A DNA stretch of 64,000 bases from JOPF133 sp052144935. Its GTDB lineage: Bacteria > Acidobacteriota > Terriglobia > Bryobacterales > Bryobacteraceae. The translations under genes and the position numbers were made by a program. The DNA lies in contig JBKQPR010000339.1 of NCBI GenBank assembly GCA_052144935.1, forward strand, positions 1 through 64,000, written 5' to 3'. The notes beneath the pieces are model-generated. The model saw only the letters and a program-made list of their open reading frames with translations. It was not told where the DNA came from and ran no database searches. This document shows, one piece after another, positions 32,594 to 41,030 of this stretch; positions within the stretch are counted from its first letter, which is position 1; every line of letters begins with the position of its first letter.

Positions 32594-33130
32594 CTACCAA
32601 ATCCCGTTGTCGTGCAGCGCCTTGACAATCTGCGGCACGGTCTGGTTGGGGGACGCCGAGCTGGCAACGTAGATCACTTTGCCCGCCTTATCCACCACAA
32701 TCAAGCCGTCTAAACGGTGGGGTATCGTGAAGCCCATCGACTCGGCGGTCATCGATGGCGGCGCCACGGCTGCGGGCATGGTATAGCCGAGGCGGCTTAT
32801 CTGCGCGCCCAGATCGTCCACATTGCGGCTCACTACGTAGACCACCGCCACTCCGCGATCCTTAAAGGCGCGGTACAGGATTTCCAGAAAAGCGTCCTGT
32901 GCGCCGACGCGTTGGCTGAACCCCAGGATCGCCAGTTTGCCTTTGAGCGAGGCCGGCGTGATGCTGTTTCCCTGGGTGTCTTTCAACTCAAAATCCGGCA
33001 GGCTCTTGCCCGCGAGCGGAGACAAGGGCCCGTTCGTGAACTCGTCGACCTGGACGGCGCCCGCGGGCGGCTTGAATTCAAAAAGCGCATCGGGCAGTGG
33101 CTGGTTGATCACGGCCTTTGTGACCGTCAT
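32594..33130 (-). CDS. TlpA/AhpC-like redoxin domain, probably split from LolA-like gene
   Basis: Protein of 178 aa. Residues 1-35 (VINQPLPDALFEFKPPAG) look like the last strands of a LolA-type lipoprotein-binding fold. A thioredoxin fold follows, with LPDFELKDTQGNSITPASLKG and LAILGFSQRV. The usual CxxC is absent: the segment reads FSQRVGAQDAF. Redox activity is therefore doubtful. The ATG overlaps the stop of the upstream gene in another frame (ATGA), so the present arrangement is either a split of a once-fused protein or a coupled pair. Confidence 0.65.
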   Translation of the reverse strand: MTVTKAVINQPLPDALFEFKPPAGAVQVDEFTNGPLSPLAGKSLPDFELKDTQGNSITPASLKGKLAILGFSQRVGAQDAFLEILYRAFKDRGVAVVYVVSRNVDDLGAQISRLGYTMPAAVAPPSMTAESMGFTIPHRLDGLIVVDKAGKVIYVASSASPNQTVPQIVKALHDNGIW

Positions 33131-33729
33131 CGTTTCGACGCTAGTTGTTCATAACCCGGCTGATTATCCACCTGCGTGCGGCGCTGCTGCAGGACGAGAT
33201 AACGCGCCTTGTCGACCCAATACTGTATCGGGCCAATTTGGAGCCCCGGCTGCATCTGCTGCGGCGGTGTGAGGGACGCTTCGATCGCGTAACATGCGAC
33301 GGACGCGCCGCCCACCGGAAGATCCTCCTCGCGGAGCACGCGGGCGCTCGCCACACGCCTGGCGAACCGTTGGTAGGGAAGCGGGTTGCGGTCAGACCTT
33401 CCCGGCCGCCTGGTGTATTCCTGATTTTGGGGATTGTACCGCCAGACATCCGTGCCGTTGGAAACGGTCACCAGGCCTGGCTGGAATTCCTCGCGCAACT
33501 TGCCTCCCGGCGCCATCTGAATGTGCCGGTGAAATTCGTTGGTCGACTGGTGGCTGGAGCTGCGCGTCTCGTTGCGCTCGACATACTCGATGTCGCAACT
33601 CTTCAGATTTGTGTAGGTCTCCTCCACTTTCTGAAGGATCTCCATGGCATTCTGTGCCGCCACGTAACTCGGAACGAGCGCCACGGCGATCGCCCAACTG
33701 GCCCATCTGCCCATGCCCGATATATACAC
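33127..33729 (-). CDS. LolA-like exported protein, N-terminal part of a split gene
   Basis: Protein of 200 aa with a signal peptide (ASWAIAVALVPSYVAAQNA) and a LolA/DUF2092-like region: MEILQKVEETYTNLKSCDIE, FQPGLVTVSNGTDVWRYNPQ and YWVDKARYLVLQQRRTQVDN. It stops at GYEQLASKR, before the last strands of the fold, which are instead encoded at the start of the next ORF. Fused LolA-like/TlpA-like proteins are a known pattern in Acidobacteriota. A one-base frameshift near 33125-33150 would restore the fusion. Confidence 0.7.
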   Translation of the reverse strand: MYISGMGRWASWAIAVALVPSYVAAQNAMEILQKVEETYTNLKSCDIEYVERNETRSSSHQSTNEFHRHIQMAPGGKLREEFQPGLVTVSNGTDVWRYNPQNQEYTRRPGRSDRNPLPYQRFARRVASARVLREEDLPVGGASVACYAIEASLTPPQQMQPGLQIGPIQYWVDKARYLVLQQRRTQVDNQPGYEQLASKR

Positions 33730-33783
33730 CTGCCGGATCGCCCTGGGAATGGCCCTTTGTAGGGGCGGAACACGCCGTGCGTG

Positions 33784-33830
33784 CTATTCATTCCGCAGCG
33801 CCATCATGGGATCGAGGAGCGCCGCGCGAC
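33784..33830 (-). pseudogene. Tail fragment of a MacB/ADOP-type permease (copy 1)
   Basis: Minus-strand translation ends AALLDPMMALRNE followed by TAG, the characteristic C-terminus of acidobacterial ADOP-type ABC permeases. Only the last about 15 codons remain. The 32-bp stretch 33797-33828 recurs at 34482-34513 with three mismatches, on the other side of the MazF module. Confidence 0.6.
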
Positions 33831-33934
33831 AGCACCACCAAGTACTCAAACTTCACATCGCACCGCCGCAGCCAATGCGCCCGCGTGATTGGCTTTCCGC
33901 CGTCGCTGTCATTCGCTGAGAATAGAATTGGAAC

Positions 33935-34133
33935 ATGGTGCTCAGCGCGCAGGAAGAATCGCTCATCAGTGTTGTCCGGGCACTCGCCGCCGGAAGAGGC
34001 TGGGAAGGTCCTGAATTGGGCGCGGCAACTCGCCGATCTTGCAGACAGGCGCATGATCGAGTGGTCCGATTCATGGACTGACCAGGATCAAGCCGATGCA
34101 ACAGCGGCGGCTGTCGAGCGATTCGAGAACTAG
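33935..34133 (+). pseudogene. Frameshifted antitoxin upstream of MazF-like toxin
   Basis: The ATG frame at 33935 reads MVLSAQEESLISVVRAL and then loses similarity. A second frame continues SPPEEAGKVLNWARQLADLA, then DRRMIEWSDSW and a short acidic end at 34133. Joined at about 33985-33990 they make a 65-aa helical antitoxin that fits directly before the toxin gene. As it stands, no intact antitoxin can be made unless frameshifting occurs or the sequence is in error. Confidence 0.6.
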
Positions 34134-34147
34134 GAAAGGGAAGACCG

Positions 34148-34471
34148 TTGAAGCCCGGAGACGTCGTCGGAGCGTTTCCCGGCGCGCAGGTGACGAAGAC
34201 TCGTCCGGCCGTAGTACTCTCGACGGAAGCCTGCCATCGGCATCGGCCCGATCTGGTGGTGGGCCTGATCACGACACGGGCTCCGAAGCCCTTGACTCCG
34301 ACCGATTGCGAGTTGCGCGATTGGAAGCACGCAGGGCTGCATGCGGCGTCGTACTTCCGGCTCTTTCCAGTCACTCTGCCCCAACGCGAGGTCGGGCTGA
34401 TCGGAAGACTTTCCGATTCGGATTGGGGGGCGGTGCGTGTGTGTTTTAAGACTGGGCTTGGCGGCGAGTAG
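34148..34471 (+). CDS. MazF/PemK-family endoribonuclease toxin
   Basis: Protein of 107 aa starting with TTG: MKPGDVVGAFPGAQVTKTRP, VVLSTEACHRHRPDLVVGLI, and TLPQREVGLIGRLSDSDW near the C-terminus. This is the MazF/PemK-like SH3-barrel mRNA interferase pattern. It follows the frameshifted antitoxin by 14 nt. An intact toxin beside a broken antitoxin suggests the toxin is silent, inactive or countered elsewhere. Confidence 0.75.
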   Translation: MKPGDVVGAFPGAQVTKTRPAVVLSTEACHRHRPDLVVGLITTRAPKPLTPTDCELRDWKHAGLHAASYFRLFPVTLPQREVGLIGRLSDSDWGAVRVCFKTGLGGE

Positions 34472-34481
34472 TTCAACCCAG

Positions 34482-34800
34482 AGCGCCACCATGGGATCGA
34501 GCAGCGCGGCGCGGCGGTCCGGAATTTCAGGCCGCGCACAGGGCCACGGCCGCCAGCACCTGTGCAGCGGACGCGAGCATGCGCGGGCCGGCGGGCGCAT
34601 TTCGAATACCAGCCCAGCCACCAACCGGCCGAGCGCCACCGCAGCACCACGATTCCGGGAGCGGCGGCCCACACTTCGCGAAACACCAGCCCGACGCTCG
34701 TGGCCGCGTGGCGCGCCGCGGCGGAGCTATCGAATTTTGGAGTCGCTGTGCGCACCTTCGCCCTGGCCATCGGGCGGCGGTGGGAGGAATGACTGCCACC
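34482..34800 (-). pseudogene. Decayed 3' part of a MacB/ADOP-type permease (copy 2)
   Basis: On the minus strand, pieces in shifting frames resemble the last two membrane spans of an ADOP-type permease (for example LVAGLVFEMRPP and LASAAQVLAAVALCAA). They end in RRAALLDPMVALWVEL, the family tail without its stop. The tail duplicates the fragment at 33784-33830. Several frameshifts separate the parts. Confidence 0.55.
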
Positions 34801-34894
34801 AAACGCCGGCACGCCCGGCCCCTTGAGAGGCGGCCAGGCCGCGCCCGCGCCGCCGACCCCCGGCGTTCCCCGCGCGGGATTACACTGATCTACT

Positions 34895-35940
34895 ATGGAT
34901 CGCCTCCTGCTTTCCGCCGTAGTTGCCACGCTGTCTCCCCTGTGGGCCCAGGAGCCGGTGGCGCGACCGCGGGCACGCGAGATCGGACTGATCGTCGGGT
35001 CGCTCGAGCCTGGCCCGCTGGATGCCATTACCGATGTCGAAGGCGTGCGCGTGGGGCACACCACGCTCATCCAGGGAGATGCCGTCCGCACGGGGGTCAC
35101 CGTGGTGCTGCCGCACGGCGGCAACCTGTTTCGGGATAAAGTGCCCGGCGCGGTTTATGTGGGCAACGCGTTCGGCAAGCTGGCGGGATCGACGCAGGTG
35201 GAGGAGCTGGGCGAGATCGAATCGCCCATCGCGCTGACTTCCACGCTGAACGTGCCGCGGGTGGCCGACGCGCTGATCGATTATCTGCTGGGCCTCCCGG
35301 GCAATCAAGCGGTGCGCTCGGTGAATCCTCTGGTCGCCGAAACCAACGACGGCTACCTCAACGATATTCGCGGCCGGCACGTGGGCCGCGAGGAGGTGCT
35401 GCGCGCCATCGCCGGAGCGCGCGGGGGATCCGTGGAAGAAGGCGCGGTGGGGGCCGAACGGCTTCCCGCAAGGCCGGGGCGTATACTGTGGGCGTGCTGG
35501 TGCAGACCAACTTCGGAGGCACGCTGCAGATGAACGGTGCTCCGGTGGGCCGCGAGCTGCGGGCGCAGGGGCCCAATTCGGGCGACGGCTCCTGCGTGAT
35601 GCTGGTGGCCACCGACGCGCCGGTGGACGCCCGCAACTTGCGCCGCATGGCCGCCCGCACCATGTTCGGCCTGGCGCGGACGGGATCGAGCGGCGCCAAC
35701 GGCAGCGGCGATTACGGGATCGCCTTCACCACCGCGCGCGGCGCCTCCGCCAACGCCGCCAAACTCCTCTCGAACGACGATATGTCGACTCTGTTTCTGG
35801 CCGTGATCGAGGCCACCGAAGAGGCCATCTACAACTCGCTGCTGCGCGCGGTCACCACCACGGGCAACGGCCACACCGTGGAAGCGCTGCCGATCGAACG
35901 GACAGTCGCGATCCTGCGCCGGCACGGAGCGCTGCGTTGA
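34895..35940 (+). pseudogene. P1-family peptidase (DmpA-like), broken by an internal deletion
   Basis: The 5' ORF (34895-35533) has a signal peptide and the DmpA start: DAITDVEGVRVGHTTLIQGD, then TVVLPHGGNLF, SVNPLVAETNDGYLNDIRGR and GSVEEGAVGA. The 3' ORF (to 35940) resumes in another frame with TASRKAGAYTVGVLVQTNFG, GDGSCVMLVATDAP (autoprocessing Ser region) and NGSGDYGIAF. Between them about 13 residues of the family sequence and the frame are lost near 35450-35460. The product is presumably inactive. The family cleaves N-terminal D- or L-amino acids. Confidence 0.75.
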
Positions 35941-35960
35941 GCAGCCCAAAGGAGGATCGA

Positions 35961-36869
35961 ATGAAGCCAATTGCCAACCGCCGCAATTTTCTGAAATGGA
36001 CCGCCGGACTGGCCGCCGCCTGTGCCCGGCCTTCGACTGCCGGGGCGCAGGGCAAGGTGGTGCGTACCGCCGGGACGAGGGTCAAACTGGGGCTGAACGC
36101 GTACTCGTTCAATCAGCCGCTCATGGCGGGCACGCTGAAACTGGAGGACGTGATCCACTACTGCGCCGAGATCGGCATCGAGGGCGTGGATCCCACCGGC
36201 TATTACTTTCCGGGGTATCCCAAGACGCCGCCCGACGATTACATTTACCACCTGAAGCGCGAGGCCTTCCTCAACGGCGTCACGCTCAGCGGCACGGGCG
36301 TGCGCAACGATTTCACGGCGGTCGACGCGGCCGCCCGCAAGAAGGACGTGCAACTGGTGAAGGACTGGATCGAGGTGGCGGCCAAGCTGGGCGCGCCGGT
36401 GATCCGCGTGTTCACGGGCCCGCGCATGCCCGAAGGACACAGCTTCGACGAGGTGCTGGCGTGGATGACGCCCGATTTCAAAGAGTGCGCCGCGCACGGC
36501 AAACGCTTCGGCGTAATCGTGGGCCTGCAGAATCACAACGATTTCGTGAAGACCGCCGGGCAGGCCATCCGCGTAATCCAAGCGGTAGACTCGGAATGGT
36601 TCGGATCGATTCTGGACATCGGCAGCCTGCGCACCAACGATCCCTACGAGGAGATCGAAAAGCTGATGCCGTACGCTGTCTCCTGGCAGCTCAAGGAGAT
36701 GGTCGGTTACGGCACTAAGGAAGTGCCCACGGATCTCGCGAAGGTGAAGGCCATCATCGACAAGGGCGGCTACCGCGGATTCCTGCCGGTGGAGACGCTG
36801 GGCGGAGGCGATCCCAAGGTGAAAGTGGCCGCCTACATGGAAAAGGCGCGCAAGGTATTTGGGGGATAG
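35961..36869 (+). CDS. Sugar phosphate isomerase/epimerase-like TIM barrel with Tat signal
   Basis: Protein of 302 aa exported by the Tat route: NRRNFLKWTAGLAAACARPS is a twin-arginine-type signal. The mature part is an AP-endonuclease-2/xylose-isomerase-like TIM barrel with LGLNAYSFNQPL, YCAEIGIEGVDPTGYYFPG, VIRVFTGPRMPEG, IVGLQNHNDF (metal-binding His region) and RGFLPVETLGG. The substrate is unknown, probably a sugar or inositol derivative. A strong AAAGGAGG site precedes the ATG, so the longer frame from 35937 is rejected. Confidence 0.85.
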   Translation: MKPIANRRNFLKWTAGLAAACARPSTAGAQGKVVRTAGTRVKLGLNAYSFNQPLMAGTLKLEDVIHYCAEIGIEGVDPTGYYFPGYPKTPPDDYIYHLKREAFLNGVTLSGTGVRNDFTAVDAAARKKDVQLVKDWIEVAAKLGAPVIRVFTGPRMPEGHSFDEVLAWMTPDFKECAAHGKRFGVIVGLQNHNDFVKTAGQAIRVIQAVDSEWFGSILDIGSLRTNDPYEEIEKLMPYAVSWQLKEMVGYGTKEVPTDLAKVKAIIDKGGYRGFLPVETLGGGDPKVKVAAYMEKARKVFGG

Positions 36870-36898
36870 GTCTCCGGCCGCGTGATGTGGTGCGGTCC

Positions 36899-37981
36899 CT
36901 ACACCGCCAGCTTCTTAACCCAGATCACCACTCCCGTCACCGCCATCGCCACCAGCAGCAAGCTGGAAACGGACATCAGAATATGTCCCGGCAGTCCCCA
37001 AATATCGCCCGTGTGGATCGATCGGTTGAAGCGGATCCAGCGGTAGCCCTCGGAATCCGTCAGGAAATTGCGCACCTGCAGCACCTTGCCGCTGTACTGG
37101 TCGATGGCGACGCTGCTGTGCGCGCTGCCCGAAGTCTCCTCCGGCACGCGCAGTACGACATTGAACGCATCCTTGGGATTGCCCGGCAGAATGAGAGTGT
37201 CCAATGCCGCCCCCGGCAAGGTCTGCTGCGCCACCGCGATGGCCCGGTCCACGCCGAACGGCGGCGCGCCGGCGTCTGGCGTGGAATTGGGCGGCGTGGC
37301 GAAGCTCGGCCGCGAGGAGTGCGTCAGCGCGTAGATGGCCTTCTCGCCGGAATCGAATCCGATGAGGACGCCCGTGAAGGCCGCCACCCACAGAAAGACG
37401 GCCGCATAGATGCCGACCCAGCGGTGCGCATCGAAGCACGTGCGAAACCATGAGGCTTTCCATTGCATGGCCGCCCGACGGGTGCGCCACCACAGAATCA
37501 CGCCCGTGGGCACCAGCAGGCAGAGCGCCAGGCCGGCGTAACTGACGATCGTCTTCCCCACCGGTGCCCACGCGGCGCGGCCATCCCCGGCCAGGCGCAG
37601 ATGGATCTGGTGGATGTACCCCAGCCAGCGATCCGCGCGGGTCGGGCCGGTGCGGCGTCCGAGAATCGCGCCGTCGTAGGGATTCACCGTCACGGTGGAA
37701 CGGTCCGACAGCGCCATCGTCTGCGCCAGGTTGTGATAGCGGGCGATCAGGACGGCGCGCACCTTGGCAGGAGCGAATTGCCGCTCGACCCCGGCGATCA
37801 GCGCCGATTCGGGTAGCGTGCCGGCGCCCGGCGTGACGTACCAAAGGCTGGGATGCAGCCAGTGGCCGATATCGCCCTCGAAGGCGATGATGCTGCCGGT
37901 CACTCCCAGGATGGTCAGGAAGATCGCGGCAGCCACGCCGAGATACAGGTGGATCTGGAGGACGATTTTGCGGGCCGTCAT
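36899..37981 (-). CDS. PepSY-associated transmembrane protein
   Basis: Protein of 360 aa with four membrane spans: residues about 8-33 (LYLGVAAAIFLTILGVTGSI), 145-165 (GLALCLLVPTGVILWW), 190-210 and 335-355. Family motifs are FEGDIGHWLHPSLWYV, HQIHLRL, CFDAHRWVGIYAAVFLWV and NRSIHTGDIWGLPG. Conserved His residues probably bind heme or a metal in this iron-related reductase family. The start overlaps the M56 gene stop by 4 nt, so it is the third gene of the blaI-like operon. Confidence 0.85.
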   Translation of the reverse strand: MTARKIVLQIHLYLGVAAAIFLTILGVTGSIIAFEGDIGHWLHPSLWYVTPGAGTLPESALIAGVERQFAPAKVRAVLIARYHNLAQTMALSDRSTVTVNPYDGAILGRRTGPTRADRWLGYIHQIHLRLAGDGRAAWAPVGKTIVSYAGLALCLLVPTGVILWWRTRRAAMQWKASWFRTCFDAHRWVGIYAAVFLWVAAFTGVLIGFDSGEKAIYALTHSSRPSFATPPNSTPDAGAPPFGVDRAIAVAQQTLPGAALDTLILPGNPKDAFNVVLRVPEETSGSAHSSVAIDQYSGKVLQVRNFLTDSEGYRWIRFNRSIHTGDIWGLPGHILMSVSSLLLVAMAVTGVVIWVKKLAV

Positions 37982-39849
37982 TTCTGCTTTTGCAATGGCT
38001 CTTCGGCCTGCTGCAACTGCTCTTCGGCTTGCCGCACCCTCGCTCGCAGGGCGTTGATCTCCGCCACCATCTTGGCATAGACCTGTTCCGCTTCGGCGTT
38101 GGCCCCTTCCGGCAAGCTGGGCAGCGGCTCGTAGCTGATGCGCAACCCCTGGTGCTCCCGTTTGAAGGTTGACAGTTGCTGTTCCGCCTTTTGCAGTTCC
38201 TCTCGCAGGAATTGGGTGGTGGCCTTAGCCTGCTCGTCCTGGCGCTCCCGCCAATTGGCGGGCACTTGGAACACCACGCTCACCTGCCGCGTGGCGCCGG
38301 CGTAATCGCTGACGAAGCGCCAGTTGAGGAGCGACTCCAGCGCCGCCTTGCGCAGCTCCGCCGGGCCGCTGACCACGTGCGCATCGCTCACCTCGCCCTC
38401 GCCATCCAGCGTCACTTCCACCACCACCGTGCCCTGGATATTCTTCTCCACCGCGGCGAGCGGATAACGCACTGGCTCGCTTTTCAGCACTTTGGCCCCG
38501 CCGGTATCCACCTGGACACCGCGGTCGTTGCGGGGCTCGCCGCGACGGTTAAATACGTAGACCCTGCCCTCCGCGACTCCGATGGTTCCTTGTTGTTCCT
38601 GCCCCTCCGGCACCAGCATGCCGCGCTCGCCGGGCTCGCCGTCGAAGGTTGCCGTGGCCGTGCGCCCGGGTTCCGCCGCCATATAGAAAGTTACCGGGTG
38701 CGCCTGCTCCTCCGTCTCCTTCACTCCATTGCGAAGGGTCACCACCATGGACTTGCCGTCCTTGGTGACGGTCACGGTGGCCGGCTTCTCCTGCTTCGGC
38801 TGCTGCGGCTGCTCCAGCGGCTTTTCCTGCGCCTTGGCCCAATGGACGTTCAAGGCCAGGCAGCCCAGCCCCAGGCACACGGCCAAAATCGCGGGCAGCC
38901 GCGACGGACGGTATTCCGGGCCGGCCGCGCCCATCAGCCGCTGGATGCGATAGAGCAGCGGGCCGCCGGCCGACGCCATCGCCATTCCCGGCGCCACCAG
39001 ACGCAGCCGTTCCAGGCGCGTGAGGGCGCGGGCGTAGCACAAGGCATTGCCGCAGGATTCCACCGCCAGGTCGTCGCAGCACAGCTCGCGCTCGTGGCGC
39101 ATGCGCGCCGATACCCACCACACCGCCGGATGATAGAACAGCAGCGTCTCGATCAGCATCTGCAACAGGTTGACCGCGTAGTCGAAGCGCTGGATGTGCG
39201 CCATCTCGTGCGCCAGCACGGCTTCCAACTGCTCCGGCGTCAGGCCCAGCAGGGTGGCCGAAGGGAGCAGGATCAAGGGGCGAATCCAGCCCACCACCGA
39301 CGGGCCATCGGCCAGCGCGGAGATCCACACCGCCACCGGCCGCCGGACGCCCATGCGCGCCCCGAGGCGCGCCACCGCCGCCAGCACCGGGCCCGTGGCC
39401 GGCTCCCCGCGCCGCCGCAGCCCGTAAAGCTGCCTGGCGCCCCACACCAGCCGGAGCGACAACAACAGAACCCCCAGCGACCAGACCGGCAGCGCCCAAC
39501 TTTCAACCCGCTCCAACCAGGAAACCGCGGACGCCGGCCACTGCGCGGCGGGAGCCACCGTGGCGAAGAAGTACGCCGCCGTTGCCCGAACCGGGCCGGG
39601 TCCAAAGAGCGCCGGGCCGGGACCGAAGGGTAACCCGCGCCCCCCTCCCCCCGCGCCGCGCGCCAGAATCCATGCGGTCGCGGGCGGGAGCGCCGCCAGC
39701 ATGGCCAGCGCCACGCAGCTCGCCACGTACCGCCAGGCCGCCGGGCGCTTCCGCAATAGGAAGAGCGCCACCGATAAGAGAATCGCCACCACCGACCCCT
39801 GCCACACGAAATGCAGTAGAGCCGCGCTAAGAGCTTGTGCCAACGTCAT
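37978..39849 (-). CDS. BlaR1-like M56 metallopeptidase with TonB-type C-terminal domain
   Basis: About 623 aa. Three or four N-terminal spans are followed by a cytoplasmic zinc peptidase with LEAVLAHEMAHIQRFDYAVN (HExxH) and RHERELCCDDLAV. Another span lies near residue 300 (AILAVCLGLGCLALNVHWAK). The extracytoplasmic part contains a TonB C-terminal-like domain (EKNIQGTVVVEVTLDGEGEV) and a Gln/Glu-rich coiled coil at the end. It probably senses an envelope signal and cleaves the BlaI-like repressor. No penicillin-binding domain is present. ATG overlaps the repressor stop. Confidence 0.85.
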   Translation of the reverse strand: MTLAQALSAALLHFVWQGSVVAILLSVALFLLRKRPAAWRYVASCVALAMLAALPPATAWILARGAGGGGRGLPFGPGPALFGPGPVRATAAYFFATVAPAAQWPASAVSWLERVESWALPVWSLGVLLLSLRLVWGARQLYGLRRRGEPATGPVLAAVARLGARMGVRRPVAVWISALADGPSVVGWIRPLILLPSATLLGLTPEQLEAVLAHEMAHIQRFDYAVNLLQMLIETLLFYHPAVWWVSARMRHERELCCDDLAVESCGNALCYARALTRLERLRLVAPGMAMASAGGPLLYRIQRLMGAAGPEYRPSRLPAILAVCLGLGCLALNVHWAKAQEKPLEQPQQPKQEKPATVTVTKDGKSMVVTLRNGVKETEEQAHPVTFYMAAEPGRTATATFDGEPGERGMLVPEGQEQQGTIGVAEGRVYVFNRRGEPRNDRGVQVDTGGAKVLKSEPVRYPLAAVEKNIQGTVVVEVTLDGEGEVSDAHVVSGPAELRKAALESLLNWRFVSDYAGATRQVSVVFQVPANWRERQDEQAKATTQFLREELQKAEQQLSTFKREHQGLRISYEPLPSLPEGANAEAEQVYAKMVAEINALRARVRQAEEQLQQAEEPLQKQK

Positions 39850-40232
39850 CTTTCCCCTCCTTCCATCCGGTCCAAAAGCTTTTCCATGGCTTCCAACTCT
39901 TCCGGCGAGGATTTTTGGGTAGCCAGCGCCTGCAAGACCAGCGCCTTTACCGAACCGCCGAAAACGCGCTGCAACAGATCGCCCACCAGTTGCCGCTGGG
40001 TATGCTGCTGGGAATAGCTCGCCCGGTAGATCTGCGGGCGCTGCGATTCGTCGCGCTCCACGAGGCCCTTCACGGTCATGATCTGCAGCAGCTTCAGCAC
40101 CGTGGTGTACCCGGTTGGCTTGGATGCCGAGAGCACTTTGTGGATCTCGCGCACCGTGCGCGGCCCGCCCTCCCACAACACTCGCAGGATGGTGAGTTCC
40201 GCCTCGGTGGGACGCCGTTGTTGGATGCCCAT
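39846..40232 (-). CDS. BlaI/MecI-family repressor
   Basis: Protein of 128 aa: PTEAELTILRVLWEGGPRTV, then EIHKVLSASKPTGYTTVLKL, a winged helix, followed by an acidic helical dimerisation end. It should repress its own operon and be inactivated by the adjacent M56 peptidase. ATG at 40232 matches the family start; an upstream in-frame start at 40283 would lie inside the promoter. It overlaps the peptidase gene by ATGA. Confidence 0.9.
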   Translation of the reverse strand: MGIQQRRPTEAELTILRVLWEGGPRTVREIHKVLSASKPTGYTTVLKLLQIMTVKGLVERDESQRPQIYRASYSQQHTQRQLVGDLLQRVFGGSVKALVLQALATQKSSPEELEAMEKLLDRMEGGER

Positions 40233-40238
40233 GAAGCT

Positions 40239-40283
40239 ATATTGACGAAGGTCCTCGTGAAAGTCAACGAAAACTTTCGTCAA
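40239..40283 (-). promoter_or_regulatory. Promoter/operator of the blaI-like operon
   Basis: On the minus strand a -35 TTGACT (40267-40262) and a -10-like CAATAT (40244-40239) are 17 nt apart. Perfect 8-bp inverted half-sites (TTGACGAA 40242-40249, TTCGTCAA 40276-40283) enclose the region, with a third imperfect copy at 40263-40271. The predicted transcript would start almost at the ATG, giving a leaderless or very short-leader mRNA. Binding by the repressor is inferred. Confidence 0.5.
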
Positions 40284-40467
40284 TTTCCGAAAGGTGCCAC
40301 CGGCGGTGTGCAGGCAGGCCTCCGCGGGTTTTTGGGGCGTAACATCTCGCGGAGTTCGCGTGTTTACGGTTAGGATCTAACACTATCTAAGGTAGGGTCT
40401 AAACCCATCCAAAGTACTGTTACGCTTAATACTACCAAAGTGAATCCGTTTGTGATAAAGATAAATC

Positions 40468-40632
40468 ATGGACGCGGCACAGGTGTCGATCTTCTCCATG
40501 CTGGCTTTGGAAGCTCTGGCGGCTCTGGCAGCTCTAGGTTACCTTCGGCTGCGCCACAGCCGGAAGAGGCGTACGCGGCTGCGGATGACGCGCAGCCTGC
40601 AATCGGCCCTGAGCGAGCAACGGGCAGCGTAA
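40468..40632 (+). CDS. Candidate 54-aa small membrane protein
   Basis: ATG at 40468 opens a frame of 54 codons: MDAAQVSIFSMLALEALAAL, a further hydrophobic stretch, then a strongly basic tail (RHSRKRRTRLRM). A hydrophobic helix with a positive C-terminus is typical of single-span peptides. The upstream 180 bp is AT-rich compared with the window and contains a perfect dyad, GTTAGGATCTAAC (40369-40381). A ribosome-binding site is weak. It might be real. Confidence 0.4.
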   Translation: MDAAQVSIFSMLALEALAALAALGYLRLRHSRKRRTRLRMTRSLQSALSEQRAA

Positions 40633-40644
40633 GGGGTACCCGCC

Positions 40645-41029
40645 TCAAACCCGAAGGCCGAATCGAGCCAGCATTTCGCGCCGCCCCAGACTGGTGACGC
40701 CGAGGGCCCGGCTGTCGAGGTCCTGCTTCACCCACTTCCTTTTCAGCGCGGCTTGCAACAAGGCCGCCCCCAGCGCCCCGCCGACATGAGGCCGCCGCTC
40801 ACTCCAATCCAGGCATGCGCATGCGAACCGGCGCGCAGCGCCCGGGTTGCCTCCAGGTCAATGCCCATGGCCTCAAACGCCTTCGTGCCATCCACGGTGA
40901 GGTCATAGGCATTGCCGCGGCCCGTCGAATCGGCCGGCAGCCATCCGAGCGCCTGAAAGTGATCGTGAAGCGAGACGCCCAGTGTGCCCGCCATGTGATC
41001 GTAGCAAGTGCGCGCAGCGCGTAGCCGGC
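40645..41029 (-). pseudogene. C-terminal half of an ArsR-family regulator, frameshifted
   Basis: Minus strand: RAARTCYDHMAGTLGVSLHD, LTVDGTKAFEAMGIDLEATR, then after a shift near 40830 CLDWSERRPHVGGALGAALL and LGVTSLGRREMLARFGLRV, with a stop at 40647-40645. These are the effector/C-terminal parts of an ArsR-type regulator. The N-terminal winged-helix domain is missing; its place is taken by the NIPSNAP gene on the other strand. Confidence 0.65.
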
Positions 41030-41030
41030 A

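Noticed and set aside
37990..39633. Plus-strand open frames over the M56 peptidase gene
   Set aside because: They are His/Gln/Arg-rich complements of the real coding strand without any domain.
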